A stretch of 58,430 nt of DNA from a virus. The stretch lies in the IMG/VR virus record IMGVR_UViG_3300027862_000004, positions 1 to 58,430 of that record; one strand, 5' to 3'. The position numbers and the translations under genes were made by a program. Under the pieces are notes generated by a model, which was given only the letters and a program-made list of their open reading frames with translations, had not been told where the DNA came from and made no database searches. Positions 29,007-37,979 of this stretch are shown here, piece by piece; position 1 is the stretch's first letter; every line of letters starts with the position of its first letter.

Positions 29007-31115
29007 ATGCCGACCGCACACGAAATTGTCGAGTGGTATTTCGCCGCGAATTTCCGCCCGATCTTCTGGCCCACCGTCGGCGACGAGAAAGGCCCCAAAG
29101 AAAAGGATTGGACGCAACGAACCTATACCATCAACGATTATAGCGACGGCTGGCGTGTTGGATTACTGACTGGTACCGAAGTGACTCCAGGAAGATTTCT
29201 TCACGATGTTGATATTGATTGGTCGCATGGAAGTGCGATCGCACAAAAATTTCTGCCACCAACAGGATTCTACTATGGACACTACAGTAAACCAGTGAGT
29301 CATTGTTTCTACCTCTTACCAGAAGCACTACCATCAGCACGTTATGAAGATATCGATCGAACCTGTCTAATTGAACTTCGAGGGACGAAAAGTGATGGGT
29401 CGCTCGGATTTCAAACAATGGTTCCACCCTCGACATGGTCGAAGAACGGACAGCAAGAACCTCTCACATTTGTGAGTTTTGGCCCGCCAGCATTTTTCGA
29501 TTCTCCAACAACATTTCGACAGCAGCTATGCCTCGCGGCGATTGGAATGCTCCTCGCGAAGCACTTAGGTCGGAACGGATTTGGACATGAACCGCGCCTC
29601 GCGTGGGCTGGCTTTCTTCTTCGAGCTGGTATTGCTGCTGAGGATCTCGTGAAAATGGGTGAGGTCATGTCAGAGGTGACGAATAATATCGAAGTGGTAG
29701 ATGTTAAAACAGTGATTAGTACAACGGTCACGGGATTACTGGACCCCAAGAAGAAAATTAAAGGTGGCCCCGTTCTCGCGAAAATACTTGGTAAAAATGG
29801 CCGAGCAATTCTCGCGCGGATTAACGAGTGGCTTGGACGTGAAAGTGACTTTATCTACGGGCAAGATGGAAAAATTTTGAAGGACAACCAAGAGAATATC
29901 CAACGAGCGGTTCGCCTCCTTGATATCGATCTCGCCTATCAAGCTTTTTCTGAGAAGCTCCTCTTTGATGAAAATGGACATCAACGCATTTTAGATGATA
30001 CGACGATGGATGACATCTGGCTACGAATTGATCGAGATTTTCGATTCCGTCCGACACAGACATTCTTCTATACCGTGTTACGGCATATCGCCAAGGAGCG
30101 CAGTTTCCATCCGGTACTTGATTATCTCTCAACGTTGACGTGGGATAGTATACCAAGAATAGACTACTGGCTAGAGATGTATGGCGGTGCGAAAGATAGC
30201 GACTATCTCCAAGCGATCTCATCGATTGTTTTGATAGCCGCTGTTCGGCGTGTCAGGCAACCTGGCTGCAAATATGACGAAATGCTCGTACTCGAAAGCG
30301 AGCAGGGATTGAACAAGTCGTCTGCGTTACGTGCTCTTTGCCTTCATGATGAGTGGTTCTCAGATGATCTGCCACTCAATGTTGACGCCAAGCAGATCAT
30401 CGAACGAACGTTGGGTAAGTGGATCATCGAAGCGAGTGATCTAGTAGGAGGTCGAAAAGCAGATCGCGATCATCTTAAGTCGATGCTCTCTCGACAGATT
30501 GATGGCCCAGCACGCATGGCGTATGCGCGCGTTCCAGTCGAGCGCCCTCGCCAATTCATCATCATTGGCACAACCAATTCCTCCAGCTACCTCGCAGACC
30601 CAACTGGTGCTCGACGCTTCTGGCCCGTTGCGGTCAGAGGGTTCAATGTCGAATTGATTCTCCGCGATCGTGATCAACTCTGGGCTGAAGCCGCACAGCG
30701 GGAAGCGAGTGGAGTCTCCATTCGGTTGCCTGAGTCGCTTTGGGGGGATGCTGGAGCTGAACAAGATCATCGGAGAGAGATCGATGCCTGGGAAAGTCCG
30801 ATCATTGAGACTCTTGAAAACATTCAACCATCATCTACCGGGCGACGATCGATTGTGACGGACCTCCTATGGAATGCACTCGGAGTTGAAATGAGTCGCC
30901 GTGATCGTGTCGGTGCGTTACGTCTGTCGGAAATCATGCAGCGACTCGGCTATACACGAACACGTATCCGAGTTGGAGAGAAAACACAAGTCGGTTATGT
31001 ATCGGGTGAGAGTGACCACACGCTGAATTTTGAAGGAGAGAACAATGGTGAAGACACTCTACGAAACGTTACATCCAGAAGCGGCCGAGGCAGAAGCGGA
31101 GAGGATGAGAATTGA
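29007..31115 (+). CDS. Primase-helicase with VirE-type ATPase domain
   Basis: A 702-aa protein from ATG 29007 (GAGG upstream); the frame is open further left but without protein-like sequence. The N-terminal region has a DVDIDW motif (about residue 65) and GHYSKPVSHCFYLLPE, typical of archaeo-eukaryotic-type primase-polymerase domains. The C-terminal half is a VirE-family SF3-like ATPase: FRPTQTFFYTVLRHIA, LESEQGLNKSSALRAL (Walker A, about residue 432), IIEASDL, IIIGTTNSSSYLADPTGARR and FWPVAV. It probably primes and unwinds phage DNA. It overlaps the following HNH gene by 71 bases. Confidence 0.9.
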   Translation: MPTAHEIVEWYFAANFRPIFWPTVGDEKGPKEKDWTQRTYTINDYSDGWRVGLLTGTEVTPGRFLHDVDIDWSHGSAIAQKFLPPTGFYYGHYSKPVSHCFYLLPEALPSARYEDIDRTCLIELRGTKSDGSLGFQTMVPPSTWSKNGQQEPLTFVSFGPPAFFDSPTTFRQQLCLAAIGMLLAKHLGRNGFGHEPRLAWAGFLLRAGIAAEDLVKMGEVMSEVTNNIEVVDVKTVISTTVTGLLDPKKKIKGGPVLAKILGKNGRAILARINEWLGRESDFIYGQDGKILKDNQENIQRAVRLLDIDLAYQAFSEKLLFDENGHQRILDDTTMDDIWLRIDRDFRFRPTQTFFYTVLRHIAKERSFHPVLDYLSTLTWDSIPRIDYWLEMYGGAKDSDYLQAISSIVLIAAVRRVRQPGCKYDEMLVLESEQGLNKSSALRALCLHDEWFSDDLPLNVDAKQIIERTLGKWIIEASDLVGGRKADRDHLKSMLSRQIDGPARMAYARVPVERPRQFIIIGTTNSSSYLADPTGARRFWPVAVRGFNVELILRDRDQLWAEAAQREASGVSIRLPESLWGDAGAEQDHRREIDAWESPIIETLENIQPSSTGRRSIVTDLLWNALGVEMSRRDRVGALRLSEIMQRLGYTRTRIRVGEKTQVGYVSGESDHTLNFEGENNGEDTLRNVTSRSGRGRSGEDEN

Positions 31116-31563
31116 TGCGCCTTGGCTTGAACAAGCGAAACAACGAAGATTAAGAGATGAGAGATTCAGAGAAGAGGCGCAAGAAGAAGTTGAACTCAGA
31201 AGAGAAGAAGCAAAAGAACAGGTACAAGAAAAAGCGAAGAAAGAAATTACAGCATGTCATGCCTGCCGACAAGAATTCACACGAGAATTTATCCAACGCG
31301 ATCACCGCGTTCCAAGAAGTATAGGCGGCAATCAGCATAAAAACAATTTACAGTGGTTGTGTATGAAATGCCATCAAGAAAAATCGCGCCTCGAGAGAAA
31401 TCTCTTTCAGTTCTACACGAAAACGTCAACTATTAAACGATGGTACTCTCTGGCTTTTCAAAATGATCCAGAGAAAATTCGCAGTTGGACGCAAGAAATG
31501 GAGATAAAGGTCGTACATCTGAGAGAGGTGCTTGCAACTGTGGAGGCTGAACGACTACTGTGA
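31045..31563 (+). CDS. HNH endonuclease
   Basis: A 172-aa protein from ATG 31045 (GAAGGAGAG upstream). The first 70 residues form a very charged helix (ERMRIDAPWLEQAKQRRLRD, then E/K-rich). The HNH core is CHACRQEFTREFIQRDHRVP then IGGNQHKNNLQWLCMKCHQ, with two zinc CxxC pairs. The C-terminus is helical. It overlaps the primase 3' end. It could be a homing endonuclease or a packaging-associated HNH protein, since it lies close to the terminase genes. Confidence 0.85.
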   Translation: MVKTLYETLHPEAAEAEAERMRIDAPWLEQAKQRRLRDERFREEAQEEVELRREEAKEQVQEKAKKEITACHACRQEFTREFIQRDHRVPRSIGGNQHKNNLQWLCMKCHQEKSRLERNLFQFYTKTSTIKRWYSLAFQNDPEKIRSWTQEMEIKVVHLREVLATVEAERLL

Positions 31564-31880
31564 GTGGATTGAATCCTGCACTTTTGTGTTTCCTTCGGCT
31601 CTCGGCGCGGCCGAGACACGGCCAAGACACGGCCGTTACCGAAAGCTACCGTTCCCGTTCGTTACCGGTATTTCCTAGGACCTCTAGGAATATATAGCGT
31701 TCAGGCGCAAACACGCGATTTCAATTTGTAATCCTCTCTCTTAAAATAAGAGTAACTAAGGTAACTAAGGGATCCTATAGGAAGTTTCGCGTTACTTTTG
31801 CCGTTCCCCTCGTTACCGTTCTTTTGCGCGTTACTGTTGTTACCGTTCTTTTAGGAAGATTCTTTTAACTAATATTTCGC
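31564..31880. repeat. Repeat-rich noncoding region before the terminase genes
   Basis: No gene is visible here. Repeats include GACACGGCC twice (31615-31623, 31626-31634), several CGTTACC(G) units (for example 31634, 31660, 31811, 31838), a direct repeat GTAACTAAG at 31752 and 31761, and a perfect hairpin TTCCTAG-GACCT-CTAGGAA at 31672-31690. Similar CCTATAGGA boxes recur at 31774 and near 31945. Position directly before the terminase genes fits a packaging site, replication origin or regulatory zone. Confidence 0.65.
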
Positions 31881-31930
31881 TTGACTTTACGTGAGAAAGG
31901 AGTATGAGATTTCACTCGACTTTACTTTAC
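31881..31930 (+). promoter_or_regulatory. Promoter and shared motif (copy 4) before the terminase operon
   Basis: TTGACT (31881-31886) and TATGAG (31903-31908), 16 bases apart, form a plausible promoter. A CTTTACTTTA motif at 31920-31929 matches the shared upstream motif found before the early genes, here on the plus strand. The small terminase ATG is at 31961. Confidence 0.55.
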
Positions 31931-31960
31931 GTCGCAAAGCGTGTTCTATAGGACCGCGTC

Positions 31961-32311
31961 ATGTCCTCACTCTACGATCAACTGCATCCTTCCTCTCCAG
32001 CTCTACCTTCTTCCTCTCCTACTCAGCCATCCTCTCCATGTGATGAAATTGACGCACGTGCCTTCTGTTTGCGTGTTCTTCAATCACCAGAGTTTCGGGC
32101 CTATATCACGAATGGAATCGTGTTGGGCGATCTTCCTGCTGCGGTGATTTGCCGGCTCATGGATTACGCCTGGGGGGCGTCGCCGAAGCGTGTGGAAGTG
32201 GTGGGCCGAGATGGCGGGCCAATCGAGACCGTGTCGCGCATCGAGCGGGTCATTATCGATGCGCGTGACAAGCTTGACAAGTCAGACGAGTTACCCGTTA
32301 CGACACACTGA
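31961..32311 (+). CDS. Putative small terminase subunit
   Basis: A 116-aa protein just upstream of the large terminase. The N-terminus is Ser/Pro-rich and flexible. Residues 30-75 are helical (ARAFCLRVLQSPEFRAYITN, then LPAAVICRLMDYAWG). The C-terminus (VEVVGRDGGPIETVSRIERV) resembles the oligomerising tail of other small subunits, which recognise phage DNA. No classical HTH is obvious, so the call rests on size and position. Confidence 0.65.
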   Translation: MSSLYDQLHPSSPALPSSSPTQPSSPCDEIDARAFCLRVLQSPEFRAYITNGIVLGDLPAAVICRLMDYAWGASPKRVEVVGRDGGPIETVSRIERVIIDARDKLDKSDELPVTTH

Positions 32312-32320
32312 GTTCCGCAC

Positions 32321-33604
32321 GTGGGGCGCACGCTGACCTGGCAGATTCCGAGCGTGTTTGCTCCTCTCTTACAGCCGAGTCGGTACAAAGGCGCGTATGG
32401 CGGACGAGGCTCTGGAAAGTCGCACGTCTTTGCCGAGCTCTTGTTGGAGCGGTGCCTGCTCCGTCCTACCCGCGCTGTCTGTGTCCGCGAAGTCCAGCGA
32501 AGCCTTGAACAATCCGTTAAACGCTTACTGGAAGACAAGATCCAGGCGAATGACCTTGGGCGTGAGTTCACCATTATGAACACGCACATCGAGACGCCTG
32601 GTGATGGGATCATCATTTTTCAAGGGATGCAGAATCACACAGCTGAGTCGATCAAGTCTCTCGAGGGTTACGACATCGCGTGGGTGGAAGAAGCACAGGC
32701 ACTGTCGCAGCGGTCGTTAACACTCCTCCGTCCGACGATTCGCGTGCCGGATTCTGAACTCTGGTTTTCGTGGAATCCACGCTATCGGTCAGATCCTGTC
32801 GATGCGCTCTTTCGAAATGGTCAACCACCACCTAATTCGATTGTGGTGACTACGACGTTTCGCGATAATCCGTGGTTTCCTGATGTACTGCGTACGGAGA
32901 TGCTGTGGGATCGGCAGCATGACTTTGAAAAATATGGGCATATTTGGCTCGGGGAGTACGAAAAGCACAGCGACTCGCGTGTCTTTCGGAATTGGACTGT
33001 CGAAGAGTTTGAAGTGCCTGAGGATACCGTCTTTTATCATGGTGGTGATTGGGGTTTTAGCGCCGATCCGACAGTGCTGATTCGCTGTTTTGAGCAACAG
33101 CCAACAGCAGCTGAACTCGCAGTCAATTCGCTCGCTCGCAAGAAGCTGTTTATTGATCACGAGGTGTATCAGATCGGGTGCGAGATTGACCAGACGGCGT
33201 CGCTCTTTGATCGGCTGGTGTGTGAGTGCGAGCCGCCGCGTCCATGCCTCGCTCCATATGTCCACGGCAGTGCTCGGCAGTGGGAGATTCTAGCGGACAG
33301 TGCGCGGCCTGAGACGATTTCCTATCTCCAGCGGCACGGCTATCCGCGTATTGCACCGGCCATTAAAGGGCCAAATAGTGTCAAGGAAGGCGTCATTTTT
33401 CTCCAGGGTTATGACATTGTGATTCATCCGCGGTGTGTCCATACCCTTGATGAGTTTACGATGTATAGCTACAAGACTGATCCGCTGACGAGTGTGGTCG
33501 TGCCGATCTTGGAAGATAAGAAAAACCACGTGATTGATGCGGTGCGGTATGCGATTGAGCGGTTGCGGCATCATGTGGAGGAGCCGGATTTTGTGACGTG
33601 GTAA
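32321..33604 (+). CDS. terL: Large terminase subunit (PBSX-type)
   Basis: A 427-aa packaging motor from a GTG start. Walker A is GAYGGRGSGKS (residues 25-34) and Walker B is EGYDIAWVEEAQAL (about 115-128, with the two acidic residues). The following TLLRPTIRVPDSELWFSWNP contains the coupling motif (SWNP). The nuclease domain begins at FYHGGDWGFSADPTVLIRCF (first catalytic Asp), and its last acidic residue lies in KNHVIDAVRYAIERL. Length and motifs match the Terminase_3/PBSX group. The next gene overlaps its end. Confidence 0.94.
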   Translation: MGRTLTWQIPSVFAPLLQPSRYKGAYGGRGSGKSHVFAELLLERCLLRPTRAVCVREVQRSLEQSVKRLLEDKIQANDLGREFTIMNTHIETPGDGIIIFQGMQNHTAESIKSLEGYDIAWVEEAQALSQRSLTLLRPTIRVPDSELWFSWNPRYRSDPVDALFRNGQPPPNSIVVTTTFRDNPWFPDVLRTEMLWDRQHDFEKYGHIWLGEYEKHSDSRVFRNWTVEEFEVPEDTVFYHGGDWGFSADPTVLIRCFEQQPTAAELAVNSLARKKLFIDHEVYQIGCEIDQTASLFDRLVCECEPPRPCLAPYVHGSARQWEILADSARPETISYLQRHGYPRIAPAIKGPNSVKEGVIFLQGYDIVIHPRCVHTLDEFTMYSYKTDPLTSVVVPILEDKKNHVIDAVRYAIERLRHHVEEPDFVTW

Positions 33605-33891
33605 AAGTGGAGTGTATTCTAACGGCATTGGAAGATATGGTTTACCAATTTGGCTATGACACCGTTGTAGATGGATATCCTGCACTTACCACTGGTGGAT
33701 TGTCAGCATTGGAAGAGGCATTTGAAGTTCTTGGTTGGACCGACCCCTATGTCGTGCCTAATCCGATCTGGTGTGATGCTCCGGTTGTTCCGCGTTGTCC
33801 GAATCGAACGACTAGCGGCACGCCGACACCGAATGGTTATAAGCGGTATTGTCGAGAGCACATGCAGTTCTGGCGTGAGGCACAGCAATGA
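33598..33891 (+). CDS. Small hypothetical phage protein
   Basis: A 97-aa protein whose GTG overlaps the terminase stop. It has YDTVVDGYPALTTGGLSALE then EEAFEVLGWTDPYVVP, and a C-terminal Cys/His pattern (CDAPVVPRCP ... YCREH) that may bind zinc. It lies between terminase and portal genes. Function is unknown. Confidence 0.65.
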   Translation: MVKVECILTALEDMVYQFGYDTVVDGYPALTTGGLSALEEAFEVLGWTDPYVVPNPIWCDAPVVPRCPNRTTSGTPTPNGYKRYCREHMQFWREAQQ

Positions 33892-33927
33892 AACGTGCTG
33901 TAAGAAAAAGTCGGATATCGGCTTCTT

Positions 33928-34242
33928 ATGAGCATCGACCATCGAAATCGTGAGACTACTACTAGCGGCCGACCTCTAGGAGCGCAGCAGGTCGTCGATC
34001 CGCGTACCGGGATGCTCACTGACTATGTGATTCTCAAAGAACGGTCGAAGTGGGTCCGCTCATATCGCGATACGTACAAGCACCGTACCTGCGGCGCGAT
34101 TACGATGATGAGTAAAGTGATTGCAGAAACCTTTGCATGCGATCCGCAGTTCTACTCGCACACATTCTGCATCTATTGTAAAGGGCACTACCCTCTCAGC
34201 GAGTTTACATGGGTCGCGGATGGGTCGGTGGTTGGGTCATGA
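33928..34242 (+). CDS. Small hypothetical protein with zinc-like motif
   Basis: A 104-aa protein. The C-terminal half contains FACDPQFYSHTFCIYCKGHYPLS, a likely zinc-binding cluster; the N-terminus is polar (TSGRPLGAQQVVDPRTGMLTD). It overlaps the next ORF by 4 bases (ATGA). No family was recognised. Confidence 0.65.
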   Translation: MSIDHRNRETTTSGRPLGAQQVVDPRTGMLTDYVILKERSKWVRSYRDTYKHRTCGAITMMSKVIAETFACDPQFYSHTFCIYCKGHYPLSEFTWVADGSVVGS

Positions 34243-34442
34243 GCCGTTTGCAATTCGAACGAAATCTCTTGATGGACAATGCGCGACGTGAGCGGAACCG
34301 CAAACGTCGTGTGCATTATCGCAGAAAGACACAGCACACGCAACGATTGTGTACTCTCAATCAGCAACAGTTGACGATGCGCAGTTATTGCCCTGGAGTT
34401 ATTGCATTCGCGTTGCTCTACGGAGAACGCAGTCTACGATGA
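34239..34442 (+). CDS. Small basic hypothetical protein
   Basis: A 67-aa product, ATGA-coupled at both ends. The first half is strongly basic (NARRERNRKRRVHYRRKTQH), suggesting nucleic-acid binding; the rest is hydrophobic. Function is unknown. Confidence 0.55.
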   Translation: MSRLQFERNLLMDNARRERNRKRRVHYRRKTQHTQRLCTLNQQQLTMRSYCPGVIAFALLYGERSLR

Positions 34443-34810
34443 CCGAGTCTACTCAGTGCATCTTCTGTCAAGGGGCCAATGGTATTCACGCCACAGGATG
34501 TCGTCTGATTGCTTCATGCGACCACGATTGGGTACCAGAACCACTCGTAGTACTGATGGAACGGTGTGTGTTGTGCTCTGTGCGTCGACCAATTGAATCG
34601 AGAGAACGACGAGCCATGCGATTGTTGACAGAAGTGGCTGGTGTGTTACACCCAGAAATGCCTGTTTCAACTCCTCGAGCCTCGCTGTATGACGATCTGA
34701 TGCAGTTGAGCCGTGAGATGGCGCATCGAGCAGAAGTATTGGAGACGAGACGAGTTGAAGCGCATAAGACATTAGATCATTTGGGGGATGAAGATGAGAG
34801 TGCGACATGA
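34439..34810 (+). CDS. Small protein with N-terminal zinc knuckle
   Basis: A 123-aa product from the ATG that overlaps the preceding stop. Residues 7-35 have CIFCQGANGIHATGC and then CDHDW, and CVLC follows, a likely zinc cluster. The second half is a long helix (LYDDLMQLSREMAHRAEVLE). Located in the packaging-to-portal interval. Function is unknown. Confidence 0.62.
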   Translation: MTESTQCIFCQGANGIHATGCRLIASCDHDWVPEPLVVLMERCVLCSVRRPIESRERRAMRLLTEVAGVLHPEMPVSTPRASLYDDLMQLSREMAHRAEVLETRRVEAHKTLDHLGDEDESAT

Positions 34811-35379
34811 CCATTGAACGAGTGAAATTGACGCCGCTCGGTTCGGAAGTGTATCGAGATGGCGTGCTGTATGAGACACGCCGAAACACAGTGGAAGGCT
34901 CTGAGTCTAATATAGTTGGGAGTGTTGGCGGTGGTCTGTTGCAATCGGCCACTGTCACGTTAAACGATGCGCAGATCAAGGCCCTCCCGACTATGTCACA
35001 GGCCATTCTTGCGGCACAGGTGGTCGGTAAGGTAGTTCTGTTCATTGCTGGCTATATCCTACTCGATCATACGGCTGGTGATTATGCGAATGTCGACTCG
35101 ACTGCGATCTTGGAAATCAAGGATCAGTGTGGGAGTGTGGGATCAACTGCATCGGTGAACTTCACGCAATTGGGCATTTTTAATTTGGTGCAGGAAGCGC
35201 CACTGATTGTCGACCCGGCAAGTTGGATTGTTAGCGGTAAGATTGTTCCCATCGGCGGTCCGTGTGACAATTCGCCGATCACGGTGTCGGCTCACAATGG
35301 TGTCTTGGGAGATTTCACTGGAGGCAATAGCGCCAATACTCTCAAGATCGCACTGTACTATGTTGTCGTTAGTATCTAG
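34807..35379 (+). CDS. Probable virion protein
   Basis: A 190-aa beta-rich protein. SATVTLNDAQIKALPTMSQ (about residues 46-65) is a phrase common in phage head/tail decoration proteins, followed by IAGYILLDHTAGDYANVD and a C-terminal strand NTLKIALYYVVVSI. It lies just before the portal gene. The function is inferred as structural. Confidence 0.65.
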   Translation: MTIERVKLTPLGSEVYRDGVLYETRRNTVEGSESNIVGSVGGGLLQSATVTLNDAQIKALPTMSQAILAAQVVGKVVLFIAGYILLDHTAGDYANVDSTAILEIKDQCGSVGSTASVNFTQLGIFNLVQEAPLIVDPASWIVSGKIVPIGGPCDNSPITVSAHNGVLGDFTGGNSANTLKIALYYVVVSI

Positions 35380-35437
35380 AGAGCTGGTAATGCTAGTAAC
35401 TTTCTACACCATTGGTAAAGTTATTTGTGAGTGACAC

Positions 35438-37201
35438 ATGATTGAGTCCACTTCACAAGCTGCCGAGATCCGGGCCGCGGCGTCGATCCTCCTAGAGCGT
35501 CTCCAGTTCATGCGGCAGGCGGGGATCTCGTTTAAAGGGGCACGCGATCTCTATGAAGTCCTTGGCTATGACCGAGTCATCACGACGCGGCAGTATCGCG
35601 ATCGTTATGCACGTGGGGGGATTGCTGGACGGGTGGTTGATGCGCTACCGAATGCGACATGGCGCGGGGATATGGAGCTCATTGAGGATGACGATCCAAA
35701 GGTCAGCACACCGTTTGAACAAGCATGGTGTGATCTCAATACCAAGCATCAGGTCATCTCAAAGTTTTTGCGTGTTGATAAACTGGCTGGACTCAGTACG
35801 TATGCCGTGCTGCTGATTGGGGCGCCTGGTGATTTAAGCACTGAGATGCCACGTGGGAAAGAGCTGCTCTACCTTGTACCGTTTCTTGGGGGTGGTGGAC
35901 CTGGCGGCGATTCGAACAGTCGAGCGTTGGCGATTGATGCGGATTGCACGATCCAAGAGTTCGATACCGATACACAGAGTGTGCGGTTTGGTCTGCCGAA
36001 GACATATCAACTCAAACGCACTGATCTCTCCTCGCCGGCGTTTCAACGTCCTGTGCATTGGACGCGCATTGTGCATGTTGCGGAGAATTGTTTGTCTGAT
36101 GAGGTATATGGGCAGCCAGCGCTTGAGCGTGTGTGGAATCTGCTTGATGACCTCGATAAAGTAACAGGTGGTGGAGCAGAGGCGTTCTGGTTGCGCGCGA
36201 ATCAAGGACTGCATCTTGATATTGACAAAGATATGTCGTTGCCTGATACCAAGGACGCGATTGAGAAACTGAAGGAGCAGGCAGAAGACTATCGACATCA
36301 TTTGACGCGGTGGTTACGCACACGTGGGGTGAGTGTTGATGTACTTGGGAGTGATGTCGCGAACTTTTCGAATCCGGCTGATGCGATCCTAACGCAGATT
36401 GCTGGCGCGAAGTCCATTCCCAAGCGCATTCTGACTGGCTCTGAGATGGGTGAGTTGGCGTCATCGCAGGACCGTGACAATTGGAAGGACCAAGTCAATG
36501 GGCGACAAACCAGCTACGCTGGGCCGTATATCGTTCGGCAGCTTGTCGATCGGCTTGTGGCTTATGGGTATCTCCCCACGCCGAGTAAGGGTCCACTCGC
36601 CTATGAAGTGCGCTGGCCGCATATTCAGACACTGACTGAGCAGGAGAAGGCTGATGGAGCGACGAAGTGGGCTGCTGTGAATTCCACGGCAAAGATGACA
36701 GTCTTTACGGCAGAGGAGATTCGGGATAAATGGTACAGCATGGCTCCGGCGGACGAATCTGATACGGAGTCATATAAAGCCGATGGTGCTAATGCGTGGG
36801 CGCTGACGAACAAGACGCAGGGTACGACGATCTTTACTCCTGATGAAATTCGGAAGACGTGGTATGGCTATCAGCCACTCACACCAGAGCAACAGGTGCC
36901 GATTGCGGCGCCAGAACGGATCTCTGGTACGACTGCGAATGAACCACGTACTGCACAGGAAGATGAGTTGTTGCATGTGTTGGAGACAGCGATTACCTCA
37001 AATAACGTGGAGGTGATTGATAAGATCCTTGGTGTGCATCATCAGGCGCAGATTGCGCCACGTGTACCAGATCTCCGTGATGTTGAAGCACCAACTGTGA
37101 TAGTCAATCCTCCTGCCGTCCGTCGAGTCAAGAAGACGTTTACCTATAGTGAGATTGAGGGGCGAATGCGTCCAACTGGTGTGATCGAAGAGGAGCTGTA
37201 G
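35438..37201 (+). CDS. Portal protein (DUF1073 type)
   Basis: A 587-aa portal that forms the dodecameric vertex for DNA entry. Residues 20-60 (FMRQAGISFKGARDLYEVLG, then YRDRYARGGIAGRVVDALPN) and the core (LSTYAVLLIGAPGD, VHWTRIVHVAENC, FWLRANQGLHLDID, GSEMGELASSQDRDNWKDQV) match the DUF1073 portal family. The acidic, repeat-like C-terminal extension has two copies of an ADGAxxWA....FT..EIR..WY unit (about residues 403-500). The last 75 residues are likely disordered except a final helix. Confidence 0.9.
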   Translation: MIESTSQAAEIRAAASILLERLQFMRQAGISFKGARDLYEVLGYDRVITTRQYRDRYARGGIAGRVVDALPNATWRGDMELIEDDDPKVSTPFEQAWCDLNTKHQVISKFLRVDKLAGLSTYAVLLIGAPGDLSTEMPRGKELLYLVPFLGGGGPGGDSNSRALAIDADCTIQEFDTDTQSVRFGLPKTYQLKRTDLSSPAFQRPVHWTRIVHVAENCLSDEVYGQPALERVWNLLDDLDKVTGGGAEAFWLRANQGLHLDIDKDMSLPDTKDAIEKLKEQAEDYRHHLTRWLRTRGVSVDVLGSDVANFSNPADAILTQIAGAKSIPKRILTGSEMGELASSQDRDNWKDQVNGRQTSYAGPYIVRQLVDRLVAYGYLPTPSKGPLAYEVRWPHIQTLTEQEKADGATKWAAVNSTAKMTVFTAEEIRDKWYSMAPADESDTESYKADGANAWALTNKTQGTTIFTPDEIRKTWYGYQPLTPEQQVPIAAPERISGTTANEPRTAQEDELLHVLETAITSNNVEVIDKILGVHHQAQIAPRVPDLRDVEAPTVIVNPPAVRRVKKTFTYSEIEGRMRPTGVIEEEL

Positions 37202-37248
37202 ATCTCAGTTCATGAACCGAATCTGGGCTGATAGAAGGGTTGTGTAAA

Positions 37249-37677
37249 TTGGCCTCATTTTCTAAATTCAACCAGTTCGTCGAAGACGTTGCAAAGAAAG
37301 TTCACAACCTGAACGCTGACACGTTGAAGGTAATGTTAACTAATACGGCACCTGTGGCGACGAATGCCGTGAAGGCGGATCTGACGGAGATTGCCGCTGG
37401 CAATGGGTATACGGCTGGTGGCAATACGGCAGCGTTCACGTCAGGCGCACAGACGAGTGGCACATATAAACTGGTGGTGGCTGACCCGGCCGTATGGACG
37501 GCGGCAGGTGGGACCATTGGTCCACTCCGCTACGCGGCACTGTACAACGATACCCCGACTTCTCCAGCGAAGCCGCTCATTGGCTGGTGGGACTATGGAT
37601 CGTCGATTACGTTGCAGGTCGGGGAGACGTTCACGGTGGATCTGGATCAAACGAACGGTGTGTTGACGTTGGCGTAG
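37249..37677 (+). CDS. Conserved virion protein
   Basis: A 142-aa product from a TTG at 37249, chosen because MASFSKFNQFVEDVA is the usual N-terminus of this phage family; a TTG at 37240 is less likely. The family pattern includes KKVHNLNADTLKVMLTNTAP, EIAAGNGYTAGG, then GTIGPLRYAALYNDT and GWWDYGSSITLQVGETF. It is a small beta-sandwich-type structural protein of head or tail. Confidence 0.78.
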   Translation: MASFSKFNQFVEDVAKKVHNLNADTLKVMLTNTAPVATNAVKADLTEIAAGNGYTAGGNTAAFTSGAQTSGTYKLVVADPAVWTAAGGTIGPLRYAALYNDTPTSPAKPLIGWWDYGSSITLQVGETFTVDLDQTNGVLTLA

Positions 37678-37679
37678 TC

Positions 37680-37970
37680 ATGGCACAAGAATCTTATGTC
37701 GCTGTAGCTCCAGATTCGACAGGCAAGAAAATTCGAAATCTGCAACTTGATGTTCTGCAACCTGATGGAACGATTGCGACGGTGCAGATGCAGGTTGTTT
37801 CAATTGTTGATCTCGATGGACGTGCGACAAATTTCGGTGCGAATGAAACAATCGACTTGTTGCGCTCACTGCTACGAGAGCTAACGACACTTCGACAGAT
37901 GTATGGGCGGGCGACTGGACTCCAGGTGATGGCGTTGGACGGTGCAATGTGGGATGACATTATCGGATAG
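37680..37970 (+). CDS. Small virion-associated protein
   Basis: A 96-aa product 2 bases after the upstream stop. An N-terminal beta-hairpin (KIRNLQLDVLQPDGTIATVQ, QMQVVSIVDLDGR) is followed by a C-terminal helix (TIDLLRSLLRELTTLRQMYG). It is probably structural, between the portal and head genes. Confidence 0.65.
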   Translation: MAQESYVAVAPDSTGKKIRNLQLDVLQPDGTIATVQMQVVSIVDLDGRATNFGANETIDLLRSLLRELTTLRQMYGRATGLQVMALDGAMWDDIIG

Positions 37971-37979
37971 GAGAACGAT

